This document shows positions 49,566 through 58,386 of a DNA stretch of 64,000 nt, piece by piece. Position 1 is the stretch's first letter. Each line of letters starts with the position of its first letter. The translations under genes were made by a program, and so were the position numbers. Origin of the DNA: CAG-390 sp045541375 (GTDB lineage: Bacteria > Bacillota > Clostridia > Oscillospirales > CAG-272); the NCBI GenBank assembly GCA_045541375.1, contig JAZQJB010000108.1, positions 10,100 to 74,099 of the forward strand, written 5' to 3'. A model generated the notes under the pieces. That model had not been told where the DNA came from and did no database searches. It saw nothing but the letters and a program-made list of their open reading frames with translations.

Positions 49566-50551
49566 ATAAGTTCCTTTACTGAAAGAATGATTTCGTTTTC
49601 ATAGCCCGAGCAAAGTGCGGCAAGCGCATCCCGGGTGCCGTTGTAGATAACGGTTGTGAGGGCGTCGCTTCCCTCAAAAGCCTTGTTGCCAATGGATGAA
49701 AGTGTCGAAGGAAGAGATATCTTGGCAAGCTTTTCGCAGGAAGCAATCGCTCTTGCGCCGATGATCTCAAACCCTTCGGGGAAAATTATCTCGCGAAGCT
49801 CGTTGCAGTTTCGGAATGAAGCCGAGCCGATCTCCTTGAGCTTTGCCGAAAGAGCGATGCTCTCAAGCGCCACGCAATCCTCGAAAGCCTTTTCGCCGAT
49901 GAATTCGACGGAATCGGGAAGTGTGATAGATTTGAGCGAAGAGCAAGCAAAGAAGCCCTGCGCCTCGATGCGCTTGATCGAGGGTGGCAGAATGATGCTC
50001 TCGAAGGGAGCGTAGAAGAAGCCCTTGTCTGCAACAGCCATAACGAGCATATTGTCGAAAACGTCGGGAACGATGATCTCACCTGCGCCCTTGTATTTCT
50101 TTTCAACGAAGCTTATGGCCCCGTTTTCATCGATCTTGAACCAGGGCATTGATGTGGACGTACCGATGATAACATCATCGCGTCCCGCAAGCTTTTGCGC
50201 ATTCTTTGTGATGCAGGTCGATGCGATAGCGGCGGCATCCTTGTAGTCGCCAAGGCTCAGATATACCTCGTATGCGTCAAGATACTCCTCTGCGGCGTAA
50301 AGCTCGTTCGCGCTTTCGTATATGCGCGCGGGCTCCCATACGTTTCGTTCGAGAAGCACAAGGGCAACGATAGCGCCTGCAAGCAAAAGCACGGCAAGAG
50401 CGATCAAGGCGATCTTGACCATCCTTGCGCGCTTGCGCTTTTTGTATTCTTCAATACGCCTCTCGGTTGCCTTTTCCTGATAGAGCTTTTGGCGTTCGGC
50501 ACTTGTAAGGTGTCTTTTTTCTTCTTGATTTACGTTGTTTTGTTCGGACAT
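49553..50551 (-). CDS. membrane-anchored BspA-type leucine-rich-repeat protein
   Basis: 332 aa. A basic N-terminus is followed by one membrane helix (MVKIALIALAVLLLAGAIVA, about residues 43-64), a TPR-like segment, and about six LRR_5 repeats of the form LESIALSAKLKEIGSASFRNC. The repeats would be outside the cell. Such proteins bind surface polymers or mediate cell contact. It lies in a leftward operon between an ECF S component and an endonuclease/exonuclease/phosphatase gene. Confidence 0.85.
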   Translation of the reverse strand: MSEQNNVNQEEKRHLTSAERQKLYQEKATERRIEEYKKRKRARMVKIALIALAVLLLAGAIVALVLLERNVWEPARIYESANELYAAEEYLDAYEVYLSLGDYKDAAAIASTCITKNAQKLAGRDDVIIGTSTSMPWFKIDENGAISFVEKKYKGAGEIIVPDVFDNMLVMAVADKGFFYAPFESIILPPSIKRIEAQGFFACSSLKSITLPDSVEFIGEKAFEDCVALESIALSAKLKEIGSASFRNCNELREIIFPEGFEIIGARAIASCEKLAKISLPSTLSSIGNKAFEGSDALTTVIYNGTRDALAALCSGYENEIILSVKELICQK

Positions 50552-50554
50552 ATT

Positions 50555-51424
50555 TTATTTGGTTTCTTCCTTGGGGATGTATTGCGTGGTAGGTTTGGAG
50601 GGGAGAACGGGAAGTGCCTTGAGGTTGCAGTCGACGTAGATCGGGCAATGGTCGGAGACGTCAAGTGCATCCTGCTCGAGAACTACGCGGTATTCCTTGA
50701 CGTCGAAGCCCTCGTGACCGAAGAGGAAGATATGGTCGATCGAGGTGAGCTGCGAGCCCTTGGGTGCGGGACCGCCCTCGTATTCGCCGCTCTCGGGATT
50801 GTAAACGGCATAGGGATGGTGTGTGCCTGTGAGATGCGAATATTCGGTTGCGCAGACACGTGTGTCAAGTCCGCCCCATTCGTATGCTCGGCGGTAGGGA
50901 AGCGAGCCGATGCGGCAGTTCCAGTCGCCCATCGCAACAACGGGGACGTTGTACTTGTACTTCATATAATTTACGTAGGTCATCATTTGGTCAACGTCGC
51001 CAACGCGTGCAAGATCGGATTCGGGACCGCCCTGCCACCAGAAATGGGTAGAAATAGCGCCAAACTGCATTCCGTCGCTCTTGCGGCGAAGAACTGCCCA
51101 TGCAAGGCTCTTGGTCTTGTGGTTGTTAAGACCGGTGAAAAGATGCCAGCCGTGATCGATAACGTCAAACATACCCTTGCGGATGAGAAGGGGAGTGTTG
51201 TCGGTAAAGCCCTCGGCTTCCTTATGTGTGAGAAGCTCATATTCGGGCGCAAGAAGTTCAACGATGCGCGATTCATAGAGATTCGGTGTCATCTCCTGAA
51301 GTCCGAGAACGTCGGGCAGATAGCGCATATAAATATCGCGCATATGAAGGTCGCGGTTGTAAACGGGACCGCACCAAATGTTATGGGACATAATTCTGAG
51401 TTCGGTTTTCTTTGAGTAATCCAT
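50555..51424 (-). CDS. endonuclease/exonuclease/phosphatase family protein
   Basis: 289 aa. Family motifs are MSHNIWCGPV, GLQEMTPN (metal Glu), GDWNCRIGSLP, and SDHCPIYVD (Asp-His pair). There is no signal peptide. It resembles phosphodiesterases that act on sugars or phospholipids more than nucleases. It is first in a leftward operon behind a promoter at 51457. A second family member lies at 54647. Confidence 0.88.
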   Translation of the reverse strand: MDYSKKTELRIMSHNIWCGPVYNRDLHMRDIYMRYLPDVLGLQEMTPNLYESRIVELLAPEYELLTHKEAEGFTDNTPLLIRKGMFDVIDHGWHLFTGLNNHKTKSLAWAVLRRKSDGMQFGAISTHFWWQGGPESDLARVGDVDQMMTYVNYMKYKYNVPVVAMGDWNCRIGSLPYRRAYEWGGLDTRVCATEYSHLTGTHHPYAVYNPESGEYEGGPAPKGSQLTSIDHIFLFGHEGFDVKEYRVVLEQDALDVSDHCPIYVDCNLKALPVLPSKPTTQYIPKEETK

Positions 51425-51456
51425 GTCGGAACCTCCGTAGATTTTATTATTATATA

Positions 51457-51485
51457 ATTATACTATTTTTACGTGCTCTTGGCAA
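51457..51485 (-). promoter_or_regulatory. sigma-A promoter of the leftward operon from 51424
   Basis: Minus strand TTGCCA (51480-51485) and TATAAT (51457-51462), 17-base spacer. A GCTCTTGGCAAGAGC palindrome at 51473-51487 overlaps the -35 and may be an operator or a weak terminator of the preceding gene. Confidence 0.6.
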
Positions 51486-51500
51486 GAGCTTTTTGCAAAT

Positions 51501-51980
51501 TTATTCTTTACTTTTGTCGTGAATGACCGAAAGTTTCATACTTGTGTATTCAACGCGGACGCCGCAGACCTCGATCGAATACTCGATGGTCATCTTTCCC
51601 GATTTCAAAAGACGGTTTTCAAGAAGATCGGTTCGCGTTGTGAATTCAACTCTCTCGCCGTTCGCGGCTTTGCTGATACATCTGTGCCTCTTGCCTTCTT
51701 CAAGAAACACAGTCACAGGCTCTTGAAATGTGGTTTCTCCGCGGCGGAAGGAGATGAGATCCGGCTCGGACTTTGAAAACGAGATCTCGTTTTCTCTGTT
51801 ATTCGTCGATCTGAATAGAAGTGTTATGCGTCCGTCCTTGCCTGATGAAAGCGTGCCCTCGGATATGACCTTGGTGCTTGAACCGAATATTGTTGAAAGC
51901 AACTTTTCTGCCACCGTGTCGTTCCCGGGCTTGAAAACGTCCTGCTTTATTTCTGCGTTAACAATAACGTCGTAATGCAT
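51501..51980 (-). CDS. DUF1934 (YwiB-like) beta-barrel protein
   Basis: 159 aa. It begins MHYDVIVNAEIKQDV and contains GRITLLF, an HRCISKAANGERVEF stretch, and TIEYSIEVCGVRVEYTSMKL, the final strand pair of the DUF1934 lipocalin-like barrel. Its function is unknown; it is commonly near housekeeping genes in Bacillota. The gene is divergent from the wall-hydrolase-like gene at 52031. Confidence 0.85.
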   Translation of the reverse strand: MHYDVIVNAEIKQDVFKPGNDTVAEKLLSTIFGSSTKVISEGTLSSGKDGRITLLFRSTNNRENEISFSKSEPDLISFRRGETTFQEPVTVFLEEGKRHRCISKAANGERVEFTTRTDLLENRLLKSGKMTIEYSIEVCGVRVEYTSMKLSVIHDKSKE

Positions 51981-52030
51981 TTTTTACCTCATTGCTTCGT
52001 TTTTTGTTGGGGAATAATATTTTTGAGGTG

Positions 52031-52417
52031 ATGAAGATCAAAAAGATTTGTTTTATATTTGCTTGGGTTTCAGTCTTGTTTTTAATATGCCCCGTGTCGG
52101 CTGAAAGTGAAGAGGTGCTTCTTCTTGCATCTGCCGCAGAAGCTGTGGCGGGTGGGGAGAGCTACACCGTTATGGCGGCGTTTTCATCCGTTATGCTCAA
52201 CCGTGTGCGGGATGAAGATTACCCCTCAAGCCTGGCCGCAGTAATTTCGGATGCAGGGGTCGATATATCCGCAGTCGAAGCGTCTGAGAGAGCGATACGC
52301 GCCGCAAGGGATGCGCTTGGCGGCTTTGACCCAACGGGAGGAGCTCTGCACTATTCCAGAGAAGAAAAAGAACTTCCGGAGATCCTGCTTGGAGTACCCG
52401 GCTGGAGCTTCTATTGA
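52031..52417 (+). CDS. SleB-like cell wall hydrolase, short
   Basis: About 128 aa. A signal peptide (MKIKKICFIFAWVSVLFLIC) precedes a Hydrolase_2-like segment: LASAAEAVAGGESYTVMAAF, then SSVMLNRVRDEDYPSSLAAV. Glu of AAEAVAGGE corresponds to the catalytic Glu of SleB. The protein is shorter than SleB catalytic domains and lacks a visible peptidoglycan-binding domain, so it may be a minimal spore-cortex or wall enzyme. The ribosome site is GAGGTG, very near the ATG, so expression may be weak or the start one codon off. Confidence 0.72.
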   Translation: MKIKKICFIFAWVSVLFLICPVSAESEEVLLLASAAEAVAGGESYTVMAAFSSVMLNRVRDEDYPSSLAAVISDAGVDISAVEASERAIRAARDALGGFDPTGGALHYSREEKELPEILLGVPGWSFY

Positions 52418-52441
52418 AATTATACCGCATAATCGGGCAAT

Positions 52442-52496
52442 AGTCAAGAAAATTTCGTGATATTTTCTTGACTTTTTGCTATTTTCGGTATATAAT
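52442..52496 (+). promoter_or_regulatory. promoter of the glycerol-1-phosphate dehydrogenase gene, with overlapping inverted repeat
   Basis: TTGACT (52468-52473), 17-base spacer, TATAAT (52491-52496). A perfect 12-bp inverted repeat, AGTCAAGAAAAT and ATTTTCTTGACT (52442-52453 and 52462-52473), ends in the -35 itself and is followed by T residues, so it may double as terminator for the upstream gene and as operator. Confidence 0.65.
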
Positions 52497-52531
52497 TATA
52501 TAGATAATTATTTTTATTAAGAGGTAGAACA

Positions 52532-53818
52532 ATGGATCTTAAAAATCTTCTTAAATCACTTGAAAACTGCCCCTGCGGCAGAGAGCACACCTTTGACACC
52601 AAGGTCGTTGAGATATACAGCGGTCTGACCAAGGACACGGGCAAGATCCTGCTTGACGCGGGCTTCCCGACCAACATCCTTCTTGTTGCCGACGAGAACA
52701 CTCTCGGCGTTGCAAATGCGGAGGGACTCTCTGATTCTCTCGCGGCTTCGGGCTTCAACGTAAAGAAGCTTATCTATAAGAATATGATGTACGCTCGCAT
52801 CGAGCAGGTTCGTGAGGTCGAGGCTCTGCTTGATGACGTTGACGGCGTTATCTCCTGCGGCACAGGCTCGCTCAACGACATCTGCCGTGTTGCGTCCTTC
52901 GAAAAGGACAAGAAGTTCTGTATCTTCGCAACCGCCCCCTCGATGGACGGCTTCGCATCCGATACCGCTCCCATTATCGAAAACAACTTCAAGGTTTCCT
53001 GGTTCGTTCGTCAGCCCATGGTCATCCTTGCAGACACCAAGATCCTTTCAAACGCTCCCACCGAGCTCAAGGCAGCGGGCTTTGGCGATATGGTAGCAAA
53101 GTACATAGGCATCGTTGACTGGAGAATTTCCCATATCCTCACCGGCGAGTATTACTGCCCCGCAATCGCAGACCTCACCATGACCGCAGTCAAGAAGATG
53201 GTCGCCCTTGCAGATAAGGTTACCGGCAACGACGAAGAGGCTGCAGGCGCAATTATGGAAGCTCTCGTCCTTTCGGGACTTGCAATGAAGCTCGCTCTCT
53301 GCTCAAGACCCGCATCGGGCGCAGAGCACGTTGTTTCCCACTATTGGGAGTGCTACAAGCTCGCCCGCGGCATCTGGCCCGAGTTCCACGGCAAGAAGGT
53401 CGGCGTTGCTACCCTCATCATCAACAAGATCTACCGCAATATCGCAGACCGCGTCGAGGAGATCAACCCCACCAAGGATGAGCCCGATTGGAACGAGGTC
53501 TACAAGCACTTCTCGGCTGAGCAGATCCCCGAGGTTGAAAAGCTCAACAACCCCAGCATTATGGATAAGATCGACGCCGCTGACCTCAAGGCTAAATGGC
53601 CCGAGATCCGCGAGATCATCCGCGAGGTCCTTCCCGAGAACGACAAGCTCCTCGATCTTATGAAGATTGCAGGCTGTGCAACCACTCCCGAGGAGATCAA
53701 CGTCTCCCCCGAGCTCTTCGCCGAGGGTATCTACTACCACGGATATATGAGATACCGCATCCTTCTTACCAGAATGATGCCCATGATCGGTATCGATCCT
53801 ATGCAGTATCTTGACTAA
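52532..53818 (+). CDS. sn-glycerol-1-phosphate dehydrogenase (AraM/EgsA family)
   Basis: 428 aa. An NAD-binding region with SCGTGSLNDICR, APSMDGFAS, and metal-binding GFGDMVAK, SGAEHVVSHYWE and WPEFHGKKVG are intact for this iron/zinc alcohol-dehydrogenase superfamily branch. It forms the archaeal-type glycerol-1-phosphate stereoisomer, used in Bacillus for a heptaprenylglyceryl phosphate. It is monocistronic with its own promoter at 52468 and starts after AAGAGGTAG. Confidence 0.93.
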   Translation: MDLKNLLKSLENCPCGREHTFDTKVVEIYSGLTKDTGKILLDAGFPTNILLVADENTLGVANAEGLSDSLAASGFNVKKLIYKNMMYARIEQVREVEALLDDVDGVISCGTGSLNDICRVASFEKDKKFCIFATAPSMDGFASDTAPIIENNFKVSWFVRQPMVILADTKILSNAPTELKAAGFGDMVAKYIGIVDWRISHILTGEYYCPAIADLTMTAVKKMVALADKVTGNDEEAAGAIMEALVLSGLAMKLALCSRPASGAEHVVSHYWECYKLARGIWPEFHGKKVGVATLIINKIYRNIADRVEEINPTKDEPDWNEVYKHFSAEQIPEVEKLNNPSIMDKIDAADLKAKWPEIREIIREVLPENDKLLDLMKIAGCATTPEEINVSPELFAEGIYYHGYMRYRILLTRMMPMIGIDPMQYLD

Positions 53819-53833
53819 TTGATTTTAGCGGAA

Positions 53834-53866
53834 AATTTGCCGCAGACATCTTGTCTGCGGCAAATT
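53834..53866 (+). terminator. hairpin between the dehydrogenase and CPBP genes
   Basis: Fifteen-bp stem (53834-53848 with 53852-53866, loop TCT). The 3' side has only a short T run before AAGGAGGTGA, so termination may be partial, and readthrough would feed the next gene. Confidence 0.65.
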
Positions 53867-53884
53867 CTATAAGGAGGTGAGTTC

Positions 53885-54628
53885 TTGAAAAACGAAAAGC
53901 TTATGTCGCTTGCTGCTGCATTCGGCTGGTTCGGTGCCTATCTATTTATCAGCATAATTGCCGTGCATCTGCCCGAGGGCGTTGACTGCGCGGTGACCAT
54001 TCTCGCTCTTTGGGGACTCATCCTCGTTTGTGCAAGAAGCTTTGAAGATAAAAAGACCATCCCCGAAATGCTCGCTCACGGCGGCATACGGAAGGTTAAA
54101 GTATCTGTCTTGCTATTTGCTTTTTTTGCAGGCGCGGGACTGAATCTCGCATATAGCGGACTTCTTCCTTTGCTTCCGATTCCGGAGGAAATAGTAGAAT
54201 CATACATCGACGCCTCGGCAAAATACGAAGAACCTTCAAACGCCCTAATGTTCAAGGCAGTTTTCCTCGTTCCCGTGCTTGAAGAAACGGTATTCCGAGG
54301 ACTCCTCGGCGACAGAATATCGCGTTTTGCACCAAAATGGATAGCCATTCCTGCTGCCTCGCTGATCTTCGCCGTAATGCACGGTGATCTTCTGTGGTGC
54401 GCGTATGCATTCATTTCGGGTATCGTTCTGACTTGGATGTATTTCAGATGCAAGTCGATTTTGCCCTGTATCTCCTTCCACCTTGCATTTAATGCCGCAA
54501 ATTATCTATGGGCGAAGATACTTCACCTGCCCGACGAGGTGTGGGCGTATGCGGTGAGCCTGATCATCGGAATATTGCTGTGTCTTACCGGATTGATTTT
54601 GACGACAAAGAACTCCGACTCGAAATGA
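53885..54628 (+). CDS. CPBP family intramembrane metalloprotease
   Basis: 247 aa with about six to seven membrane helices. The CAAX-protease-like motifs are present: VLEETVFRGLLG (E-E-x3-R), FAVMHGDLLW (F-x3-H), and HLAFNAAN. These supply the metal ligands of Rce1/CPBP proteases. Start is TTG 53885 after a very strong AAGGAGGTGA. The role is often bacteriocin self-immunity or prenyl-protein processing, but neither is indicated by neighbours. Confidence 0.88.
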   Translation: MKNEKLMSLAAAFGWFGAYLFISIIAVHLPEGVDCAVTILALWGLILVCARSFEDKKTIPEMLAHGGIRKVKVSVLLFAFFAGAGLNLAYSGLLPLLPIPEEIVESYIDASAKYEEPSNALMFKAVFLVPVLEETVFRGLLGDRISRFAPKWIAIPAASLIFAVMHGDLLWCAYAFISGIVLTWMYFRCKSILPCISFHLAFNAANYLWAKILHLPDEVWAYAVSLIIGILLCLTGLILTTKNSDSK

Positions 54629-54646
54629 GCCGGAGTTCTTTGTCGT

Positions 54647-55435
54647 TTATGCCAACTCAACAAACGCGCAAACGGGATTGTGGTCGGATATGTAAAGACC
54701 GTCGGCGGGGGTGTCGGTTACGACGTAAGACTTCGAAATGTCGCAGGGAAGATCGGTGAAGATATAGTCGATCTTCGGTGCTTTTTCGGGAGAATATCTG
54801 CCGAAGCCGTGGAATGTGCCGCCGAGAGAAGCGGTTGCGTCGATGACGGGCTTGCCGTTGATCGCGTAAGCGGTGAATGCCTCGATCTCGGGAGTGCCGG
54901 GATGAGCGTTCATATCGCCTGTAATAATGCAGGGGAGCTTACGCTCGGAAAGGTATCTGACAACGTCGAGCGCGCCGAGCTTTCTTGCCTCCGAGCCCTT
55001 GTGGTCGAGGTGTGTATTGAGGAAGATGAATATCTCATCGGAATCCTTGTGCTTAAGAGTAGCGGCGGTATACACACGAGGACATCCGCTCTGGTCAGCC
55101 GCGTAGCGAGAGCCGGGTACAAGAGGAGTAGCCGAGAGCCAGCGGGTCTCGAGTGCAATCAGCTCAAAATCATCGCGCTTGAATGCGATGCAGGTAGACT
55201 CGCCGCGGTAATCCGCGCTGCGTCCGCATCCGACTACGGTGTATCCGAGGGGTGAAAGCTCGTCGCCGAGCCATTTCTTCATCACGGAAGCCGCCTCCTG
55301 GAAACCGATGAGGTCGGGAGCGTTTTCCTTGATAGTGTCAAGAATTCTGCCCTTGCGGTTGTGGAAAATGTTGTTGCCGTCAACCTCGGCAATAACGCGG
55401 AGATTAAAGGTGCAAACTTTAAGTGTGGTGCTCAT
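54647..55435 (-). CDS. endonuclease/exonuclease/phosphatase family protein
   Basis: 262 aa. Motifs are VCTFNLRVIA, GFQEAASV (metal Glu), FLNTHLDHKG, GDMNAHPGTPE, and SDHNPVCAF (Asp-His). It resembles the family member at 50555 but is clearly a different protein. No signal peptide. It is the most distal gene in the leftward run from the sigma factor at 58971, with a 22-base gap to the small membrane protein. Confidence 0.88.
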   Translation of the reverse strand: MSTTLKVCTFNLRVIAEVDGNNIFHNRKGRILDTIKENAPDLIGFQEAASVMKKWLGDELSPLGYTVVGCGRSADYRGESTCIAFKRDDFELIALETRWLSATPLVPGSRYAADQSGCPRVYTAATLKHKDSDEIFIFLNTHLDHKGSEARKLGALDVVRYLSERKLPCIITGDMNAHPGTPEIEAFTAYAINGKPVIDATASLGGTFHGFGRYSPEKAPKIDYIFTDLPCDISKSYVVTDTPADGLYISDHNPVCAFVELA

Positions 55436-55457
55436 TTTTAAGCCTCCTGTATGTTTT

Positions 55458-55619
55458 TCATTTGTGTTTTTTGCAATTACGGTAAATAAGTATTCCTACT
55501 GTGGCACCAATGATTATGCCGAGTGCGAGAGCGATCACCCATCCGCCTTCTTCCATCATAAAGAAGAATTCGTCAACGGGTGAGAAGACTACGTCGAGTG
55601 AGAAAAAAGGCAATTTCAT
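55458..55619 (-). CDS. small single-span membrane protein A
   Basis: 53 aa: about 28 residues with SLDVVFSPVDEFFFMMEEG, then one membrane helix (GWVIALALGIIIGATVGIL) and a basic tail ending NCKKHK. Start ATG 55619 overlaps the upstream gene's stop by 4 bases. It resembles the next protein: both carry LD-V-SP-D-F before an identical GWVIALA helix start. Function is unknown; it may be a toxin-like or regulatory subunit of the operon. Confidence 0.72.
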   Translation of the reverse strand: MKLPFFSLDVVFSPVDEFFFMMEEGGWVIALALGIIIGATVGILIYRNCKKHK

Positions 55620-55786
55620 TTTGAATTCTCCTTGTCTTTCTTTTTCTTGGTGAAAAATACAATTCCAATAATCGCGCTGATCACCAGAAGCGCGGCAAGC
55701 GCAATCACCCATCCCAAGTGTACCAAATACACCATAAATATATCGAAGGGTGAAACTGCTGCATCAAGTACGAAAAAATTATACAT
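55616..55786 (-). CDS. small single-span membrane protein B
   Basis: 56 aa, paralogous to the protein at 55458-55619: FFVLDAAVSPFDIFMVYLVH, then GWVIALAALLVISAIIGIVF, ending in a Lys-rich cytoplasmic tail KKKKDKENSK. Start ATG 55786 follows GGAGG and overlaps the stop of the upstream gene as TAATG. Below the length limit of most gene callers. Confidence 0.72.
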   Translation of the reverse strand: MYNFFVLDAAVSPFDIFMVYLVHLGWVIALAALLVISAIIGIVFFTKKKKDKENSK

Positions 55787-56031
55787 TAATAATCCCTCCA
55801 AGTCTCTCTTTTCTTATCTTCGAGTCTTTGGCGAGTCTCTTTTTCTTTGCGCCTTTTGATCGATTTAAGGAGAATAGATGTTGCTATTATGCCGCAAATA
55901 ACGATTACGATAAATGCAGCGATCAGTATCCAGATCGTTGTGTCGGATAGCGGTGTGCTCGGTGGTTTGGGGGTTGGGTCGATCGGCTGAATCGAAAAAA
56001 CAGGTTCTAATCTTGCAAACCAATAATTCAT
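55786..56031 (-). CDS. small single-span membrane protein C
   Basis: 81 aa. A Pro-rich exterior segment (IQPIDPTPKPPSTPLSD) precedes one membrane helix (TIWILIAAFIVIVICGIIAT) and a strongly charged cytoplasmic tail of about 30 residues. Its opening, WFARLEPVFS, may be distantly related to proteins A and B. It lies 10 bases after the 56042 gene. Function is unknown. Confidence 0.72.
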   Translation of the reverse strand: MNYWFARLEPVFSIQPIDPTPKPPSTPLSDTTIWILIAAFIVIVICGIIATSILLKSIKRRKEKETRQRLEDKKRETWRDY

Positions 56032-56041
56032 ATTTTGCCTC

Positions 56042-56389
56042 CTAAATCAGTGAGAGTATTGCAGAACCCAATATCAGAGAAGCTGCATTGATTACCGTTG
56101 AAATAAGAATCGACTTTTTTGGCGAGAGATCACAAAGAAAACCTATGAGAAGACCTTCCCCTAAAAATACGGCTATTTCTCCGAGAATAACAACTATTAA
56201 GTAGACCGCGTAGTTTGGTGTAAGTGTAAAAATAATCATCAAAGCCGCATTGAGCGCGGGATTGGTCAGAAGATTTATAAGTATCAGCGGGATGATCGAA
56301 TTCTTCCTTCGTATGATCCACGCACCAAGCGGAACCTCAAGCACCAAAGTCAGCGCTAATGCTGAAAATAGAGTGTAAATTGCTTTCAT
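56042..56389 (-). CDS. small polytopic membrane protein
   Basis: 115 aa with about four membrane helices (ALALTLVLEVPLGAWI, LNAALMIIF, YLIVVILGEIAVFLGEGLLIG, LISTVINAASLILGSA). No family was recognised. It overlaps the upstream MFS-like gene by 4 bases (56386-56389), so it is coupled to it. Confidence 0.75.
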   Translation of the reverse strand: MKAIYTLFSALALTLVLEVPLGAWIIRRKNSIIPLILINLLTNPALNAALMIIFTLTPNYAVYLIVVILGEIAVFLGEGLLIGFLCDLSPKKSILISTVINAASLILGSAILSLI

Positions 56390-57447
56390 CTTCGGTCACG
56401 GATGTCGTCTGTGGTAAGAAATATACAAACTGCGGCAATAAGAGAGAGAAGAGGAATAAGTATTACCGAAAGATTCGTTTCAATGGGGAACAGAGTGTTG
56501 ATAAAGTATCCGATAAAGAGTGAAACTGTCGTCAAACCGAACACAAAGCCCTCGTGTCCCGGTAGCTTTCGGGCTGCACCGACAAGTGTGATAGGCATTG
56601 CAATATTAAAGAAAAATGTTGCACCGAGGAAGAAAATCATCGATTCTGCACCTATAAAATAAAGCGGAACGCATAGCAAAAGCGAAGCAGAGCCGACTCT
56701 CCTTGCCCCGAAGAGATCGGACAAAATACCGCCGAGAAATTTTCCTGCAAATGCCGCCGCTGAAATTATGAGAGGGATCAACGGGGCTTTTGATTCTGGG
56801 CGCGTGGCAGCAAATCCCGCATAGGAGCGGATGACAACTGCAAAAAGCAGAACCGAAAGCGCCGGAACGGAAGCGGAAAGAATGATCTTTGAGGCAGGTC
56901 GAAGCTGTTCTTCCTGCGTGATCTTCGGAAGAGGAATAAACTTCCTTTCGCCCTCGCAATAGATCATAACTGCACAGGCGGCAAATATCAAGCAAGCGGA
57001 ATAATGGATGGGCGAGAGCAGAAGCTTCTCACCGAGTATACAGCCGAGCGCTATGCCGAGCGATCCCGACGAAACGAATATTCCTGCTCGGGTAAATCCT
57101 CGGTCCGTGGTTAGTGCATCAATTCCGCCTCCTACGTGGAAACAAGCATTTCCAAGCCCAACAAGACAAACGGTCAACGCAGGCATCTCGCCGCCGATCA
57201 TAACGCCAACGGCTGTAGAAACTATGCCGACGACCGCAAAGATCCTACCGTTTGACTTCACTATATCAGCAAAGGCGCCGAAAAGATGTTGTGTCGCAAA
57301 GGCTAACATATTATAAAGTACAAATAAGACAGCTACCTCTGCCGAGTCGATATCGCCCGAGGCATACATTGCATATAGCGCGTATCCGCAGGAAAGATCA
57401 ACGAGGAAATGTGATATTGTATAGGTGATCAAAGAATTTTCTTTCAT
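56386..57447 (-). CDS. MFS-like multi-pass membrane protein
   Basis: 353 aa with about ten to twelve helices, shorter than most MFS carriers (about 400). The opening ITYTISHFLVDLSCGYALYA and the loop AFADIVKSNGRIFAVVG (MFS motif A-like) support MFS membership. It overlaps the anti-sigma gene by 4 bases and lies in the sigma-regulated operon, suggesting an exporter or signalling protein. Substrate is unknown. Confidence 0.78.
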   Translation of the reverse strand: MKENSLITYTISHFLVDLSCGYALYAMYASGDIDSAEVAVLFVLYNMLAFATQHLFGAFADIVKSNGRIFAVVGIVSTAVGVMIGGEMPALTVCLVGLGNACFHVGGGIDALTTDRGFTRAGIFVSSGSLGIALGCILGEKLLLSPIHYSACLIFAACAVMIYCEGERKFIPLPKITQEEQLRPASKIILSASVPALSVLLFAVVIRSYAGFAATRPESKAPLIPLIISAAAFAGKFLGGILSDLFGARRVGSASLLLCVPLYFIGAESMIFFLGATFFFNIAMPITLVGAARKLPGHEGFVFGLTTVSLFIGYFINTLFPIETNLSVILIPLLSLIAAVCIFLTTDDIRDRR

Positions 57448-58310
57448 TCTTTATCCCCGTTGCTTTTTTCCGCAGAAGAAGTTCTGACCGATGAAAGCGA
57501 GATCAGAAACGCCACAAACGATGCAACTGCGAGCAGTCCCGATACGATCAGGAGTGCGAGGGTGATCTCCTCTCCGCCGGGAACGGAAGACGCTTCGGGT
57601 GCCGCATCCTGATATGTGATTTGGGTTTCGGCTCCGTCTTTGGTCGCACTTTCGGTCACTTCTTCTGCCGGAGCTTGCATTTCTGCCTCGGTTTCGGGTG
57701 TCATCGTTTCGGGAATCATCGTTTCGGGCTGTGCGGTTTCGGCAACCGACATTGATTCTTCAAAAGTGTTTTCGGGTATCGGTATTGTATCGATAGGAGC
57801 AACCTCCGGAGCAGGATCTTGAGCGGAAGCAGACGTCTGTTCCGCCTCAATATTTTCATCGGTAGACTGAGATAATGCGGAATCTGATTTGTTGCATTCC
57901 TCGACTATGGTATCCTCAAGTGAATATTGAGGATCATTTGGCAGTCCCTCACCACCCGTGCCCGAACGCCACATTGGGATCAATGTGATTGCGAGCGTTG
58001 CGGAAAGGCAAAGCATAACGCAAGCAACGGAAATTGCCGCACCGCGGAAAAAAGCAGCCTTGCGCCTCGGCTTTTTCTTCGGCTCCGATTCGATCGATGC
58101 CATTATGCGCGAATGAAGTCCTTCGGGCATTTCTTCCTCTGCCGATCGGATCGCTTCCTTGAGCGCACGAAGCTCCTCAAACTCTTTGCGGCAATCTTCG
58201 CACTCGGCAATATGCGCCTCAAACTCGCGCATTTCTGCCGCGGTCAGCTCGCCTTCTATATATTCATCCGCCATCAAGCGGAATTTTTTGCATGAAGGAG
58301 TTTTTTCCAT
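57444..58310 (-). CDS. anti-sigma factor with zinc finger (zf-HC2)
   Basis: About 288 aa. The N-terminal finger is complete: HIAECEDCRKEF (H-x3-C-x2-C) near residue 38. A membrane helix follows near residues 92-115 (ISVACVMLCLSATLAITLIP). The exterior is a long Glu/Thr/Ser/Pro-rich stretch, then a second hydrophobic helix near residue 255. Start ATG 58310 has AAAGGA upstream; the frame extends 10 codons further. It is directly downstream of the sigma gene and should hold it inactive. Confidence 0.88.
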   Translation of the reverse strand: MEKTPSCKKFRLMADEYIEGELTAAEMREFEAHIAECEDCRKEFEELRALKEAIRSAEEEMPEGLHSRIMASIESEPKKKPRRKAAFFRGAAISVACVMLCLSATLAITLIPMWRSGTGGEGLPNDPQYSLEDTIVEECNKSDSALSQSTDENIEAEQTSASAQDPAPEVAPIDTIPIPENTFEESMSVAETAQPETMIPETMTPETEAEMQAPAEEVTESATKDGAETQITYQDAAPEASSVPGGEEITLALLIVSGLLAVASFVAFLISLSSVRTSSAEKSNGDKE

Positions 58311-58386
58311 AGCTTTTCCTTTCGTAAGATTTGTTTTCATATATAAAGACGTGGATTTTTATAAAAAGTTCCGTATTTTTCGAAAA

